Made by a program: the position numbers and the translations under genes. Under the pieces are notes generated by a model. The model searched no databases, was not told where the DNA came from, and was given only the letters and a program-made list of their open reading frames with translations. From R-RK-3 sp031399085 (GTDB taxonomy: Bacteria; Pseudomonadota; Alphaproteobacteria; Rhizobiales; Rhodomicrobiaceae), in contig JANNOQ010000105.1 of the NCBI GenBank assembly GCA_031399085.1, positions 248,001 to 312,000 of the forward strand: a stretch of 64,000 bases of DNA, given 5' to 3'. This document shows, piece after piece, positions 17,031 to 26,190 of this stretch; the stretch's first letter is position 1, and each line of letters opens with the position of its first letter.

Positions 17031-18877
17031 CGTCCCATCCCTTCCAGGCTCGCTTGCACGCCCCCGGCCCCAAGCGCATCCTCGCCCTCGATGGCGGCGG
17101 CACGCGGGGCATCGTCACCATCGCCTTCCTCGAAAAAATCGAAAGCCTGCTGGCTGAGGCGACCGGGCGCGGCAAGGACTTCCGCCTCTGCGAATTCTTC
17201 GACCTGATCGGCGGAACCTCGGTCGGCTCGATGCTCGCCACCATGCTGGCGATGGGCGACAGGGTGGCGGACATCAAGCAGCGCTTCCTTGCCTGGGCGC
17301 CGGAGATTTTCGCCGGCCGCCAAACGCTGATCGGCGTCAGGCGCTTCGATGCGCGCCAGCTCGTCAACCGCGTTCGCGGCGTCGTCGGCGGTGGCACGAC
17401 GCTCGGCACGGACAAGCTGAAAACCGGCCTCGCAATCGTCACCAAGCGCGTTGACACCGGCGCGGTCTGGGTCATGTGCAATAATGACCGGCTGAAATAT
17501 TTCAACGACGGGCCGCGCCAGGGAAATGGCCCGCCCGAATGGATTGGCAATCACAGCTATAATCTTGCGCAGCTCGTCCGCGCAAGCACTGCCGCGCCCT
17601 ATCATTTCACGCCGGTCGATATCGACATTAGCGACGGCCGAAGCGGGGTCTTTGTCGATGGCGGCGTCTCGCCGCACAACAACCCTGCCCTGCTCATGTT
17701 TCTGATGGCGACGGTCGACGGCTATAAGCTGAATTGGCAGACTGGCGCCGATAAGCTGCTCATCATCTCCGTCGGCACCGGCCATCACCGCGTGAGGATC
17801 GACCGCAATAAACGGCTTTCCGGCTCGCTGCTCCTGCGCTTGCTCGGCCTCATCTCGCGCAGCACGCGCGAGGACCTCGAAGAGGCGGCCTTCGCGGCGG
17901 ACGCGTTGCGCGGCGTGCTGGCCGATTGCGATCAGCTCGTCGTGAAAATCCTGCAGGGCCTGTCCAACCCGCGGCTGTCCTGGGGCATCAATTCCGAAAT
18001 CGGTGATCTGTCGGGCGAACTGATCGGCCGGGGGCACGGCGTCAATGACTATCTCTTGAGCTTCCAGCGTTACAATCTTGGCCTGGAGCAATCGGTTATG
18101 ACGCCGCCCTTTGGCGTTGCATTCGCGGATGCGGAACTCGCCGCCTTGCACGAGATCGACAATCCGGCAGTGATGCCGCGTCTTTACGATCTGGCGCGGC
18201 AAACGGCGGAGTTGCAGGTTAGCGTGCAGGATTTCACGCGGTTTTTGCCCGGACCAGGCGCCCAGCCCGAGCAGGCCGCAGCTTCGGAGGCAAAAATGAC
18301 GAGCGCCCCTGCCCCGCAATTCCGCGTTGCCGTCACCGGGCACCGGCCAAACCGTCTGCCGCGTTCGGAGCGGCCCCGATTGCTGACCCAGCTCGACGCC
18401 GTGATGATGGAGCTGGAGACGGCCAATCCGAGCCGGCGCTTCGTCCTTGTCTCCGGTCTGGCCGAGGGCGCCGACCGGCTGGCTGCCGAAGCGGCCCTTG
18501 CGCGCCGCTGGGGGTTGATCGCCATGCTGCCATTTTCCCGCTCCCGCTATCTCGAAGATTTTCCCGACCCCGGCGCTAGGGCCGAATTCGCGTCCCTTAT
18601 CGCCCGCGCGGACGAGGTGCACGAGGCGCCCGATGCGGACGCCTACCGTGACGCTGCGCTGCCTTATGCGGAGCTAGGCGACCGGCTCATCGCGGCAGCC
18701 GACACGCTGATCGCCATTTGGGACGGCGAACCTGCCCAAGGGCGCGGCGGCACGGTCGACGTCATGCAGGCGGCGCGCGCAAAGCCCATCCCGGTGATCC
18801 GGCTTGACGCGCTCGGCGATACTCCACCTCAGCGCCATGGCCTGCCGGCAGCACCCCAGCCGGAAGATGCCGCCTAA
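17027..18877 (+). CDS. Patatin-like phospholipase fused to a C-terminal SLOG domain
   Basis: Residues 12-330 are a patatin lipase with all catalytic parts: oxyanion loop DGGGTRG near residue 20, nucleophile elbow GTSVGS near 63-68, and the catalytic Asp in VDGGVSPHNNP near 211. Residues about 430-600 form a SLOG (Rossmann, nucleotide-binding) domain: VAVTGHRPNRL, LVSGLAEGADRLAAEAAL, MLPFSRSRYLEDFP and the GRGGTVDVMQAA loop. In Thoeris, the SLOG domain of ThsA binds a TIR-made cyclic ADP-ribose isomer; by analogy this SLOG would switch on membrane phospholipid hydrolysis. The start is TTG at 17027, overlapping the stop of the TIR gene, with GGGGAG upstream. Gene-pair function is inferred. Confidence 0.87.
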   Translation: MTSHPFQARLHAPGPKRILALDGGGTRGIVTIAFLEKIESLLAEATGRGKDFRLCEFFDLIGGTSVGSMLATMLAMGDRVADIKQRFLAWAPEIFAGRQTLIGVRRFDARQLVNRVRGVVGGGTTLGTDKLKTGLAIVTKRVDTGAVWVMCNNDRLKYFNDGPRQGNGPPEWIGNHSYNLAQLVRASTAAPYHFTPVDIDISDGRSGVFVDGGVSPHNNPALLMFLMATVDGYKLNWQTGADKLLIISVGTGHHRVRIDRNKRLSGSLLLRLLGLISRSTREDLEEAAFAADALRGVLADCDQLVVKILQGLSNPRLSWGINSEIGDLSGELIGRGHGVNDYLLSFQRYNLGLEQSVMTPPFGVAFADAELAALHEIDNPAVMPRLYDLARQTAELQVSVQDFTRFLPGPGAQPEQAAASEAKMTSAPAPQFRVAVTGHRPNRLPRSERPRLLTQLDAVMMELETANPSRRFVLVSGLAEGADRLAAEAALARRWGLIAMLPFSRSRYLEDFPDPGARAEFASLIARADEVHEAPDADAYRDAALPYAELGDRLIAAADTLIAIWDGEPAQGRGGTVDVMQAARAKPIPVIRLDALGDTPPQRHGLPAAPQPEDAA

Positions 18878-19064
18878 TGGATGCCGCCCGCCTGGCCGCG
18901 CATGGCAAGAAAGTTCGAATCAGCTTTGCGTGGATTTACGGATGCGCACAACGTCGGACTTTCATGATTTCCCCTAGACGGAAGTTCAACACCTTCCCAT
19001 GTCATCAATCGGTCATCTAAATATTGCTATGACGAGTTAATCGTCCTCGAGTCGGGGATCGCCT

Positions 19065-20219
19065 ATGGTCATGCTTGAATGGGCAGCCATTCTCTTTTGC
19101 GCGGCTGCCGTCTCGATCCATCTTTTTAGTACGCTGATTGCCATCGTCCGATGCCGCCCGTCGGGTGCCCTTGCGCCTTTAAGGTCCGCCCCGGCCGTGA
19201 CCGTGTTGCGGCCCATATGTGGGCTTGACCAATATGAAGAGCTGACGCTGCGGTCCGGATTTGAATTGAACTACCCTCATTACGAGCTGATCTTTTGCTG
19301 CGCCAACACCGGCGATCCCGTCGTGCCGCTGGTCCGCAAGCTCATGGCCGCCTACCCGCATATCGAGGCAAAGCTCCTGTTCGGCGAGGATAAGAGCACG
19401 CCCAATCCCAAGCTCGGCAATCTCATCAAAGGCTGGTATGCCGCCAGCCATCATTGGATCGTCATGGCGGACAGCAATGTCTTGATGCCGCCGGACTATT
19501 TGCAGCGGTTGTTCAGAGGCTGGCGGGCCGACACCGGGCTGATGTGCTCTCCGCCGGTTGGATGCATGCCGCAAGGCTTCTGGGCACAGCTTGAATGCGC
19601 CTTCCTCAACAGCTACCAAGCGCGCTGGCAATATACGGCGGAGGGCGTGGGGCTGGGCTTTGCCCAGGGCAAGACCATGCTGTGGCGCCGCGCCGATCTC
19701 GAAAAGGCGGGCGGCATCCGGGCGCTTGCCGCCGAAATCGCCGAAGATGCCGCTTCGACGAAAGTGGTGCGCCAGCAGGGGCTGCGTGTCCGCCTCGTCC
19801 GGGAGCCTTTCGGGCAGCCTTTGGGATGGCGCACCGCCCGGCAAGTCTGGGATCGTCAGCTTCGCTGGGCGCGGCTGCGGCGCGCAACCTTCCCCGCCTT
19901 CTTCATTCCGGAGCTGTTTTCCGGCAGTGTTCCGCCACTGCTCGCGGCGGCATACGGCGCCGACGCAGTCGGACTGTCAGCCGAATGGCTCCTGGCGGCG
20001 CTGTGTGCGCTTTGGTACGGCAGCGAGGCGGTTCTAACGAAGGCGGCAAGATGGCATCTCAGCGCAACATCGCCGCTAGCCTGGGTTTTGCGCGATCTGG
20101 TGCTGCCTGGATTATGGATAAATGCTTGGCTTGGCAGGAGCTTTAGCTGGCGAGGCAATGAAATGCATCTCGACGACACGCCCGGCGAAATTGAAACCGG
20201 CTACCCACCAAAAGTATAG
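19065..20219 (+). CDS. Ceramide glucosyltransferase-like GT2/GT21 glycosyltransferase
   Basis: A 384-residue membrane glycosyltransferase. One N-terminal helix precedes the catalytic domain, which shows PAVTVLRPICGLD, the VMADSNVLM metal-site region, the AEDAASTKVV acidic motif, and the RQLRW form of the (Q/R)xxRW motif. Two or three C-terminal helices follow. The arrangement fits GT21 ceramide glucosyltransferases and the HpnI hopanoid enzyme; no hopanoid genes are near, so the lipid acceptor is unknown. It is preceded by 187 bases after the island and transcribed alone. Confidence 0.82.
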   Translation: MVMLEWAAILFCAAAVSIHLFSTLIAIVRCRPSGALAPLRSAPAVTVLRPICGLDQYEELTLRSGFELNYPHYELIFCCANTGDPVVPLVRKLMAAYPHIEAKLLFGEDKSTPNPKLGNLIKGWYAASHHWIVMADSNVLMPPDYLQRLFRGWRADTGLMCSPPVGCMPQGFWAQLECAFLNSYQARWQYTAEGVGLGFAQGKTMLWRRADLEKAGGIRALAAEIAEDAASTKVVRQQGLRVRLVREPFGQPLGWRTARQVWDRQLRWARLRRATFPAFFIPELFSGSVPPLLAAAYGADAVGLSAEWLLAALCALWYGSEAVLTKAARWHLSATSPLAWVLRDLVLPGLWINAWLGRSFSWRGNEMHLDDTPGEIETGYPPKV

Positions 20220-20268
20220 CGCGCGGAGCGACCCCACCCAAAGTGAGGGGTAGTTGTGTCAAACCACG

Positions 20269-20862
20269 CTAATGCATCGTCCCCGGCTGCGGCCCGGATT
20301 GCTTTAGCCGTTCGTCAATATCGTAGCGCGCCATACGCCGCATCCATATGACAAGATAGATGGCGGCGGACAAGGCCGTGGTCGCGCCAGTCACCCAGAT
20401 CAACGCTGGGACGAGGGGCTTAAGGCCGAGCCCAAGCCCGCCCGCCGCGAGCACGAGGGTGGCGAGCCCGATTTGCATCGCCGTATTGACCTTGCTGATC
20501 ATCAGCGGATGGACCGCGACCGCCCGGCCGAGCAGCCATGAAAGCATGACGGCGCCGACAATCAGCAGATCGCGGCTGATCACGAGGATCACCAGCCAGG
20601 CTGGCAGATGGCCGTAAAAGCCCAGGATCGCATAAACGCTCACCAGCAGCGCCTTGTCGGCCACCGGGTCGAGATAGGCGCCGAGTTCAGTCTGCCAATT
20701 GAAACGCCGCGCCAGAAAGCCGTCGAGCGCGTCGGTCAGCCCCGCGAGCAGAAACGCGATAAACGCTCCGAACAACTCATCGGCGACGATCAGCCAGAGG
20801 ATCACCGGCACCAGGAACAGGCGCAGCACCGTGATGATGTTCGGCACATAAATGAGTTGCAC
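20269..20862 (-). CDS. CDP-alcohol phosphatidyltransferase (PgsA/Cls type)
   Basis: The 197-residue integral membrane protein carries the complete family signature DALDGFLARR followed by GAYLDPVADK, whose aspartates bind the metal and CDP-diacylglycerol. It has about five to six helices. The alcohol substrate (glycerol-3-phosphate, phosphatidylglycerol or another) cannot be decided. It lies 12 bases downstream of the DUF2066 gene on the same strand, a pairing that recurs in alphaproteobacteria, where it may serve a second phosphatidylglycerolphosphate synthase role. Confidence 0.9.
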   Translation of the reverse strand: MQLIYVPNIITVLRLFLVPVILWLIVADELFGAFIAFLLAGLTDALDGFLARRFNWQTELGAYLDPVADKALLVSVYAILGFYGHLPAWLVILVISRDLLIVGAVMLSWLLGRAVAVHPLMISKVNTAMQIGLATLVLAAGGLGLGLKPLVPALIWVTGATTALSAAIYLVIWMRRMARYDIDERLKQSGPQPGTMH

Positions 20863-20874
20863 GCCCTGAGCGCC

Positions 20875-21957
20875 TTAACGCGTCACAAGCAGCCATTCCT
20901 GCCCGCGCGGCTCCAGCGCAAGGCCTTGCGACTGCGCGGCCTGAGCGAGACGATCCCCGCCGCCCGGGAAGTCCACCGTGATGCTGGCGCCACGCGCGTT
21001 CAGCGTCTTCACATCGAGCCCCTGAACGCCCGGAACCTTTTGCAGCCGCGCGCGCATCTCCTGCCACGCCTTCAGACCTGCAAATTGCGCTGTGATTGCG
21101 ACGGTTTCCAAATCGGCGGGACCGGCGAGCGCACCCTGACTCGCCAGCCGGGTGGTTTTCCAGCGCCCCTCGATCACCTTTACCGAGACCTGCGCGGCAA
21201 GCTTGGCGGCATTGTCGATGTCGCGCTCGTGAATCCGGAAGGTCCGGTCGAAGGTAAAATTGCCGACAGCGTCCCGGCCAAGAAGCCGCAAACGGAACTG
21301 CCTTGCTTGTGGATCAACCTCAGCGATGGCAAGCACCAAATTCTCCGCCCGATATTGCGCGCTTAGCGTCTCGAACAGGCCGCGCGCATTCTTGTCCAGA
21401 GCGCCGATCATGGCTGAAACATCCTCGCGCGGCGTCGCGAATTTGACTGGCGCCAGAGCATGTTCGCCATCGACTCCAGATAAGGCGTCGAACCAAGGAT
21501 TGCTTGTGGCGGGACGCACCGCGCCGCCCTCGGTCATCACCGGCAGCAGCAGCACCTGCGGCGCCTGCTGGTCGGTGTAAGGCAGGCCGAAGCGGTTGAG
21601 AATGTCGCGCACCGCGTTCGGCTCGAAGGTAAAATCCAGCGTCGCCATGTAGCGCGTGGCGGAATTGCTCTCGCGGCGAACGGCAAATCCGTCCACCATG
21701 CGCTCGACAATGTCCTCACCCAGTACCGGCAGACGCGATTGCGCGCTCCAGGGCGTCATCCGCTTGAGCAAGGTGCGCAAGGCGATTTGCTGCGCGTCGG
21801 CCAGCGCCTTCTCCTTCGCCGCGACCGCATTCTCCGCGTCGGCCGTCACCGAGACTTTCGCCACGGTGTAGATCGTCGGACCTTTCGCCGCCGCCGCCGG
21901 AAAGGCGAATGCCGGGACGCCGACAAAAAGGGCAAGAATTGCTGTCCTCAACATCAT
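20875..21957 (-). CDS. DUF2066 family exported protein
   Basis: A 360-residue protein with signal peptide (MMLRTAILALFVGVPAFAF, cut near AAA-KG). Conserved DUF2066 features include AEKALADAQQIALRTLLKR-type start of the domain near residue 50 and the VLLLPVMTEGG segment near 160. Its function is unknown in the family; it is assumed to be periplasmic. The start at 21957 (or the next codon) is chosen over an upstream reading because an AGGAAA site lies just ahead. It is divergent from purM, a widely kept order in alphaproteobacteria. Confidence 0.85.
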   Translation of the reverse strand: MMLRTAILALFVGVPAFAFPAAAAKGPTIYTVAKVSVTADAENAVAAKEKALADAQQIALRTLLKRMTPWSAQSRLPVLGEDIVERMVDGFAVRRESNSATRYMATLDFTFEPNAVRDILNRFGLPYTDQQAPQVLLLPVMTEGGAVRPATSNPWFDALSGVDGEHALAPVKFATPREDVSAMIGALDKNARGLFETLSAQYRAENLVLAIAEVDPQARQFRLRLLGRDAVGNFTFDRTFRIHERDIDNAAKLAAQVSVKVIEGRWKTTRLASQGALAGPADLETVAITAQFAGLKAWQEMRARLQKVPGVQGLDVKTLNARGASITVDFPGGGDRLAQAAQSQGLALEPRGQEWLLVTR

Positions 21958-22186
21958 CACTTTCCTATCGAAACGGCGGTTCCAAATATCGTTTGGTCCG
22001 CATCGCCGCATCATTTCTTGGCAGTTGAGCCGGACATTAGCCTCATTTCCTCGACGCAAAAAGGGCCAAACCGCATGATGCCTTGCCGGGCCATCGCGCC
22101 GCTTGCGAAAATAGGATAATGGCGAGGAAGGGGTTGACGGACGCCGCTCCCGGCGGTTGTGTGCGGCAACTGAGGAAAGGCAAGGC

Positions 22187-23272
22187 ATGGCTGAGGGCCG
22201 CAAGACGGGTGAAGAGGCGCTGACCTACGCCAAGGCGGGCGTCGACATCGACGCTGGAAATGCGCTGGTCCAGGCCATCAAGCCGCTGGCGCGCGCGACG
22301 GCAAGGCCTGGCGCGGGCGCGGATCTGGGCGGTTTCGGCGCGCTGTTCGATCTGAAGGCCGCCGGCTTTCGCGATCCGGTGCTGGTCGCCACCAATGACG
22401 GCGTCGGCACCAAGGTGAAGATCGCCATCGAGTCCGGCCGCCATGACACGATCGGGATCGATCTGGTTGCCATGTGCGTCAACGATCTGATCGTCCAGGG
22501 CGCCGAGCCGCTGTTCTTTCTCGATTATTTCGCCTCCGCCAAGCTTGAACTCGACGGGGCGACGGCCGTCATCGCTGGGATCGCGGATGGCTGCCGGGAA
22601 GCCGGAGCCGCGCTGATCGGGGGAGAGACAGCGGAAATGCCGGGCCTTTACGCGGCAGGCGACTACGATCTGGCGGGCTTTGCCGTCGGCGCGGCGGAGC
22701 GCGGCATGCTGCTGCCACGCGCGGATATCGCGACGGGCGACGTGGTGATCGGCGTTGCCTCATCCGGCCTGCATTCCAACGGCTTCTCGCTGGTGCGCCG
22801 CCTGGTGGAGGAGCTTGGTCTTGCCTGGGATGCGCCAGCGCCCTTTTCGGCGGAACGGCAGCTTGCCGAAGCGTTGCTTGTCCCGACGCGCATCTATGTG
22901 AAGCCGATGCTGGCCGCGATCCGGCACACCGGCGTGGTGAAGGCGCTTGCCCATATTACCGGCGGCGGGCTGCCGGAGAACCTGCCTCGGGTGCTGCCGG
23001 ACGGGCTTGCCGCCCAGATCGACCTTGATGCGTGGACGCCGCAGCCGGTTTTCGGCTGGATCGCGCGGGAAGGCCAAGTCGCGGAGGCTGAAATGCTGCG
23101 CACCTTCAATTGCGGCATTGGCCTTGCCGTGATCTGCGGCAGCGCCGATGCTGATGCGCTCTGTGCATTTCTGCAATCCCACGGCGAGGACGCAAAGCCC
23201 ATCGGCGCTCTCATTCTGCGCCAGGACGGCGCCCCGGTCCGCTTCTCCGGCTCGCTCGGATTTTCGGGATGA
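22187..23272 (+). CDS. purM: Phosphoribosylformylglycinamidine cyclo-ligase (AIR synthetase)
   Basis: PurM closes the imidazole ring in purine synthesis, using ATP. The 361-residue protein has the expected motifs: LTYAKAGVDIDAGN at the start, VLVATNDGVGTKVKIA, AMCVNDLIVQGAEPLFFLDYFA, LIGGETAEMPG, and the C-terminal THITGGG-type loop (LAHITGGGLPENLPR). The start ATG 22187 is preferred because TGAGGAAAGG lies upstream. The stop overlaps purN (ATGA), so the two are coupled. Confidence 0.97.
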   Translation: MAEGRKTGEEALTYAKAGVDIDAGNALVQAIKPLARATARPGAGADLGGFGALFDLKAAGFRDPVLVATNDGVGTKVKIAIESGRHDTIGIDLVAMCVNDLIVQGAEPLFFLDYFASAKLELDGATAVIAGIADGCREAGAALIGGETAEMPGLYAAGDYDLAGFAVGAAERGMLLPRADIATGDVVIGVASSGLHSNGFSLVRRLVEELGLAWDAPAPFSAERQLAEALLVPTRIYVKPMLAAIRHTGVVKALAHITGGGLPENLPRVLPDGLAAQIDLDAWTPQPVFGWIAREGQVAEAEMLRTFNCGIGLAVICGSADADALCAFLQSHGEDAKPIGALILRQDGAPVRFSGSLGFSG

Positions 23273-23913
23273 CCGCGCATAAACGCATCGGCGTGCTGAT
23301 TTCCGGCCGTGGCAGCAATTTGCAGAGCCTGATCGACGCCTGCGACGCGCCGGACTATCCGGCGAAAATTGCCGTCGTGATTTCCAATCGCCCTGGGGCG
23401 TTTGGCCTCGAAAGGGCGCGACAAGCCGGCATCCCGGCGGTCCTGATCGACCACAAGGCCTATGCTTCGCGCGCCGCGTTTGAGACCGATCTCGACCGAG
23501 CGTTGCGCGATGCGGGGGTAGAAATTGTCTGCAATGCGGGCTTCATGCGCCTGCTGACCGAGGGTTTCGTCGAGGCATGGCGAGACCGCCAGCTAAACAT
23601 CCACCCTTCGCTTCTTCCCGCCTTCAGGGGACTGCATCCGCAGCAGCAGGCTCTCGACGCTGGCGTCTCAATATCCGGCGCGACGGTGCATTTCGTCAGC
23701 GCGGAGATGGACGCCGGGCCGATCGTCGCCCAGGCCGCTGTCCCGGTTCGGCCGGCCGACACAGCCGACACGCTCGCCGCGCGCATTCTCGAAGCCGAGC
23801 ATCGGCTCTATCCGCACGCGCTCAAGCTGGTTGCGTCCGGGGCTGCCTGGGTGGAAGGCGAAACGGTTTGCTATGCGTCACCTGATGTTGCGCGCTTATT
23901 ATTGCCAAGCTGA
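23269..23913 (+). CDS. purN: Phosphoribosylglycinamide formyltransferase
   Basis: PurN transfers a formyl group from 10-formyl-tetrahydrofolate to GAR. The 214-residue protein shows the N-terminal ISGRGSNLQSLIDAC phosphate-binding loop, the LNIHPSLLPAFRGLHPQQQALDAG active-site region with the catalytic Asn and His, and the VHFVSAEMDAGPI motif with the catalytic Asp. It begins inside the purM stop codon, indicating coupled translation of two consecutive pathway genes. Confidence 0.97.
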   Translation: MTAHKRIGVLISGRGSNLQSLIDACDAPDYPAKIAVVISNRPGAFGLERARQAGIPAVLIDHKAYASRAAFETDLDRALRDAGVEIVCNAGFMRLLTEGFVEAWRDRQLNIHPSLLPAFRGLHPQQQALDAGVSISGATVHFVSAEMDAGPIVAQAAVPVRPADTADTLAARILEAEHRLYPHALKLVASGAAWVEGETVCYASPDVARLLLPS

Positions 23914-24017
23914 ACAATCACCTCAGCTCCCTTGCGAATTCAGTTCGGCGGCCTGCAGCCATGACTTATCGTGTGCGTTCAAGCAATCGCGGCAAATTCT
24001 AACAGCGCGGCATATTC

Positions 24018-25253
24018 ATGGATTCGGCACCCTATGATCTGGTCGTTTTCGGCGGCACCAGCTTTGTCGGTAAAATTCTCTGCCGCTATCTATTAGACCA
24101 ATTCGGCGTGAGCGGTTCTTTGAAGTGGGCGGCGGCGGGCCGGTCGCACGCTAAACTCCAGGATTTGCGTGCCTCGCTTGGGCCCAAAGCTGCCGATTTG
24201 CCTCTGATCGTCGCCGATGCGGCGGACGAAGCTGCGCTGCGTTCCATGTGCCTAAGCGCCAGGGTCGTGATTTCGACCGTCGGCCCCTACGCGCTCTATG
24301 GCGAACCGCTGGTGAAGGTCTGCGCAGAAACGGGGACAGATTATTGCGACCTGACCGGCGAGGTGCATTGGATCCGGCGCATGATCGAGCGTTACGAAGC
24401 GGCCGCGCAAGCCTCCGGCGCGCGCATCGTGCATTGCTGCGGCTTTGACTCCATTCCATCGGATCTGGGCGTGCATTTCCTTCAACGGCATGCGGTCGAG
24501 CGCCTCGGACGGCCCTGCTCGCAGGTGAAGATGCGCGTCAAGGCCATGCGTGGCGGCGCTTCGGGCGGCACCGTCGCCAGCATGATGAACATCGCCAAGG
24601 AGGCCGCCGGCAACCCCGCGCTGCGCAAGGAATTGGCGAACCCCTATTCGCTCATCCCGCCTGGCCAAGCGCCGAAACTGCGTCAGCCAAGCCTTTCATC
24701 GGTGACATTCGATCCCGATTTTGGCGCCTATACCGCCCCGTTCGTCATGGCCAGCATCAACACGCGGATCGTCCACCGCACGAACGCCTTGTCGGATTTC
24801 GCCTATGGCCGCGATTTTCTCTACGATGAGGCGATGCTTGCCGGGCCGGGTGGCCGTGGCCGCGTCACGTCCTGGCTCATTGCGGGGGCGCTCGCAGGCT
24901 TCGTGACCGCCGCCGCCCTGCCGCCGACGCGCTGGCTGCTCAATCGCTTCGTGCTGCCCGCCCCGGGCGAAGGGCCAAGCCCGGCCGCTCAAAAGACAGG
25001 CTTTTATGATTTGCGTTTCTTCGGGACCGGCGCGGATGGCAAGTCGATCAGGGCAAAAGTCGTCGGCGACGGCGACCCCGGCTATGGGTCGACCTCGAAA
25101 ATGCTCGGCCAAGCGGGCGCCTGCCTGGCGCTCGACATCGGCAAGGATGCCAAGCCCGGCGGCTTCTGGACGCCCGCCACGATCTTCGGCGACCGGCTGA
25201 TCGAGCGCCTCAAGGCGCATTCCGGGCTGAAATTCGAACTCTTGCCGGCGTAA
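24018..25253 (+). CDS. Saccharopine dehydrogenase-like oxidoreductase (trans-acting enoyl reductase type)
   Basis: The 411-residue protein starts with a Rossmann NAD(P) fold (VVFGGTSFVGKILCRYL, AGRSHAKL, STVGPYALYG) and a conserved YCDLTGEVHW segment, then HCCGFDSIPSDLGV. It has a weak hydrophobic stretch near residue 285-305. The family includes mycobacterial trans-acting enoyl reductases and eukaryotic saccharopine dehydrogenase-like oxidoreductases, not true lysine-pathway enzymes. Substrate unknown; a lipid role is possible. Confidence 0.82.
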   Translation: MDSAPYDLVVFGGTSFVGKILCRYLLDQFGVSGSLKWAAAGRSHAKLQDLRASLGPKAADLPLIVADAADEAALRSMCLSARVVISTVGPYALYGEPLVKVCAETGTDYCDLTGEVHWIRRMIERYEAAAQASGARIVHCCGFDSIPSDLGVHFLQRHAVERLGRPCSQVKMRVKAMRGGASGGTVASMMNIAKEAAGNPALRKELANPYSLIPPGQAPKLRQPSLSSVTFDPDFGAYTAPFVMASINTRIVHRTNALSDFAYGRDFLYDEAMLAGPGGRGRVTSWLIAGALAGFVTAAALPPTRWLLNRFVLPAPGEGPSPAAQKTGFYDLRFFGTGADGKSIRAKVVGDGDPGYGSTSKMLGQAGACLALDIGKDAKPGGFWTPATIFGDRLIERLKAHSGLKFELLPA

Positions 25254-25260
25254 CCGGGCG

Positions 25261-25764
25261 TCACACCCCGAGGAAATCCCGCTTGCCCAGCTCGACGCCG
25301 GCATGACGGAGAATGTCGTAGGCGGTGGCGGCGTGGAAATAGAAGTTCGGCAGGAAGAAGCCGAAGACGTAATCTTGGCCGCTGAATTTCATCTCGCCCG
25401 AGCGCATTTTCAGCACGATCTCGCGGTCCTCGCTGCCTTCGGTTTGCGCCGGAGTGATGCTTTTCACGAACTCGGTCGTCTTGGCGAGACGCGCTTTCAA
25501 CTCCGCAAAGCTCGTCTCGGTGTCCGGATAGCTCGGCATGTCCACGCCCGCAAGCCGAGCCGCCATGCCTTTGGCCTGATCGCTGACGCTCTGGACCTGC
25601 CGCTTGAAATCGAACATGTCAGGGGCGAGCCGATAGCCGAGCAGCACGGACGGATCGACCCTGCGGGTCTCGCAGTAGAGGGCCGCCTTATCGAGAATGG
25701 CATCGAGAGCGCTGAGGGTGCGCAGGACGGAGGGAAAGATGACGGGGTGAATGGAAAGCGGCAT
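25261..25764 (-). CDS. DUF1993 family protein
   Basis: A 167-residue soluble protein matching DUF1993: LALDAILDKA-type first helix, LAPDMFDFKRQVQSVSDQAKGMAARLAG in the middle, and the ending FGFFLPNFYFHAATAYDILRHAGVELGKRDFLG. The fold is expected to be a DinB-like four-helix bundle. No activity is known. It converges with the saccharopine dehydrogenase-like gene with only seven bases between the stop codons. Confidence 0.88.
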   Translation of the reverse strand: MPLSIHPVIFPSVLRTLSALDAILDKAALYCETRRVDPSVLLGYRLAPDMFDFKRQVQSVSDQAKGMAARLAGVDMPSYPDTETSFAELKARLAKTTEFVKSITPAQTEGSEDREIVLKMRSGEMKFSGQDYVFGFFLPNFYFHAATAYDILRHAGVELGKRDFLGV

Positions 25765-25863
25765 GGCTGGATGTCCGATCGGTGGGATGTCGCGCCGCGG
25801 CGCGGTGAGCCACGCCCTTATAATCTCGCCGTGGCAGCTTTGCCAGCGCCCTGTGATACTTGA

Positions 25864-26190
25864 TCAGCGTTGCAATCGGCCCCGCGCGACGGCGGCAATG
25901 CGCATTCTGACTTCGTCCGGCTGTTCCGCGATGGCCCCGGCGATGGCCTTGATGGACCGCCGGAGGTCATATATCTGGTCAACGAGAGACAGGACCACCG
26001 GCAGACTTTCCTCCTCGACTTCGAGATCGTAATGCAGCTCGAAAATGAGCCGCACGCGGGCGACGTCCGCTTCGTCGAACGCAACTGTCCCGCCCGGCGC
26101 GCTTTGCACCAGGCCCGCCTCGACCCACTGCCGCAGCGCGCGCCTGTCGAGCCGGTCGAACATCGCGCACAGCTCGGTTTCGCTGATCAT
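25864..26190 (-). CDS. cbpM: Chaperone modulator CbpM-like (MerR-type) protein
   Basis: The 108-residue protein resembles CbpM, the specific inhibitor of the DnaJ-like CbpA: a MerR-like start (LDRRALRQWVEAGLVQ) followed by VAFDEADVARVRLIFELHYDLEVEEESLPVVLSLVDQIYDLR, where the central acidic and hydrophobic helix contacts the J domain. It overlaps the 3' end of cbpA in an ATGA junction, so modulator and chaperone are produced together. Confidence 0.85.
   Translation of the reverse strand: MISETELCAMFDRLDRRALRQWVEAGLVQSAPGGTVAFDEADVARVRLIFELHYDLEVEEESLPVVLSLVDQIYDLRRSIKAIAGAIAEQPDEVRMRIAAVARGRLQR

Noticed and set aside
17000..18622. 540-codon - strand frame opposite the patatin-SLOG gene
   Set aside because: Shadow frame rich in His, Arg and Gln with no recognisable domain; the + strand holds complete patatin and SLOG motifs.
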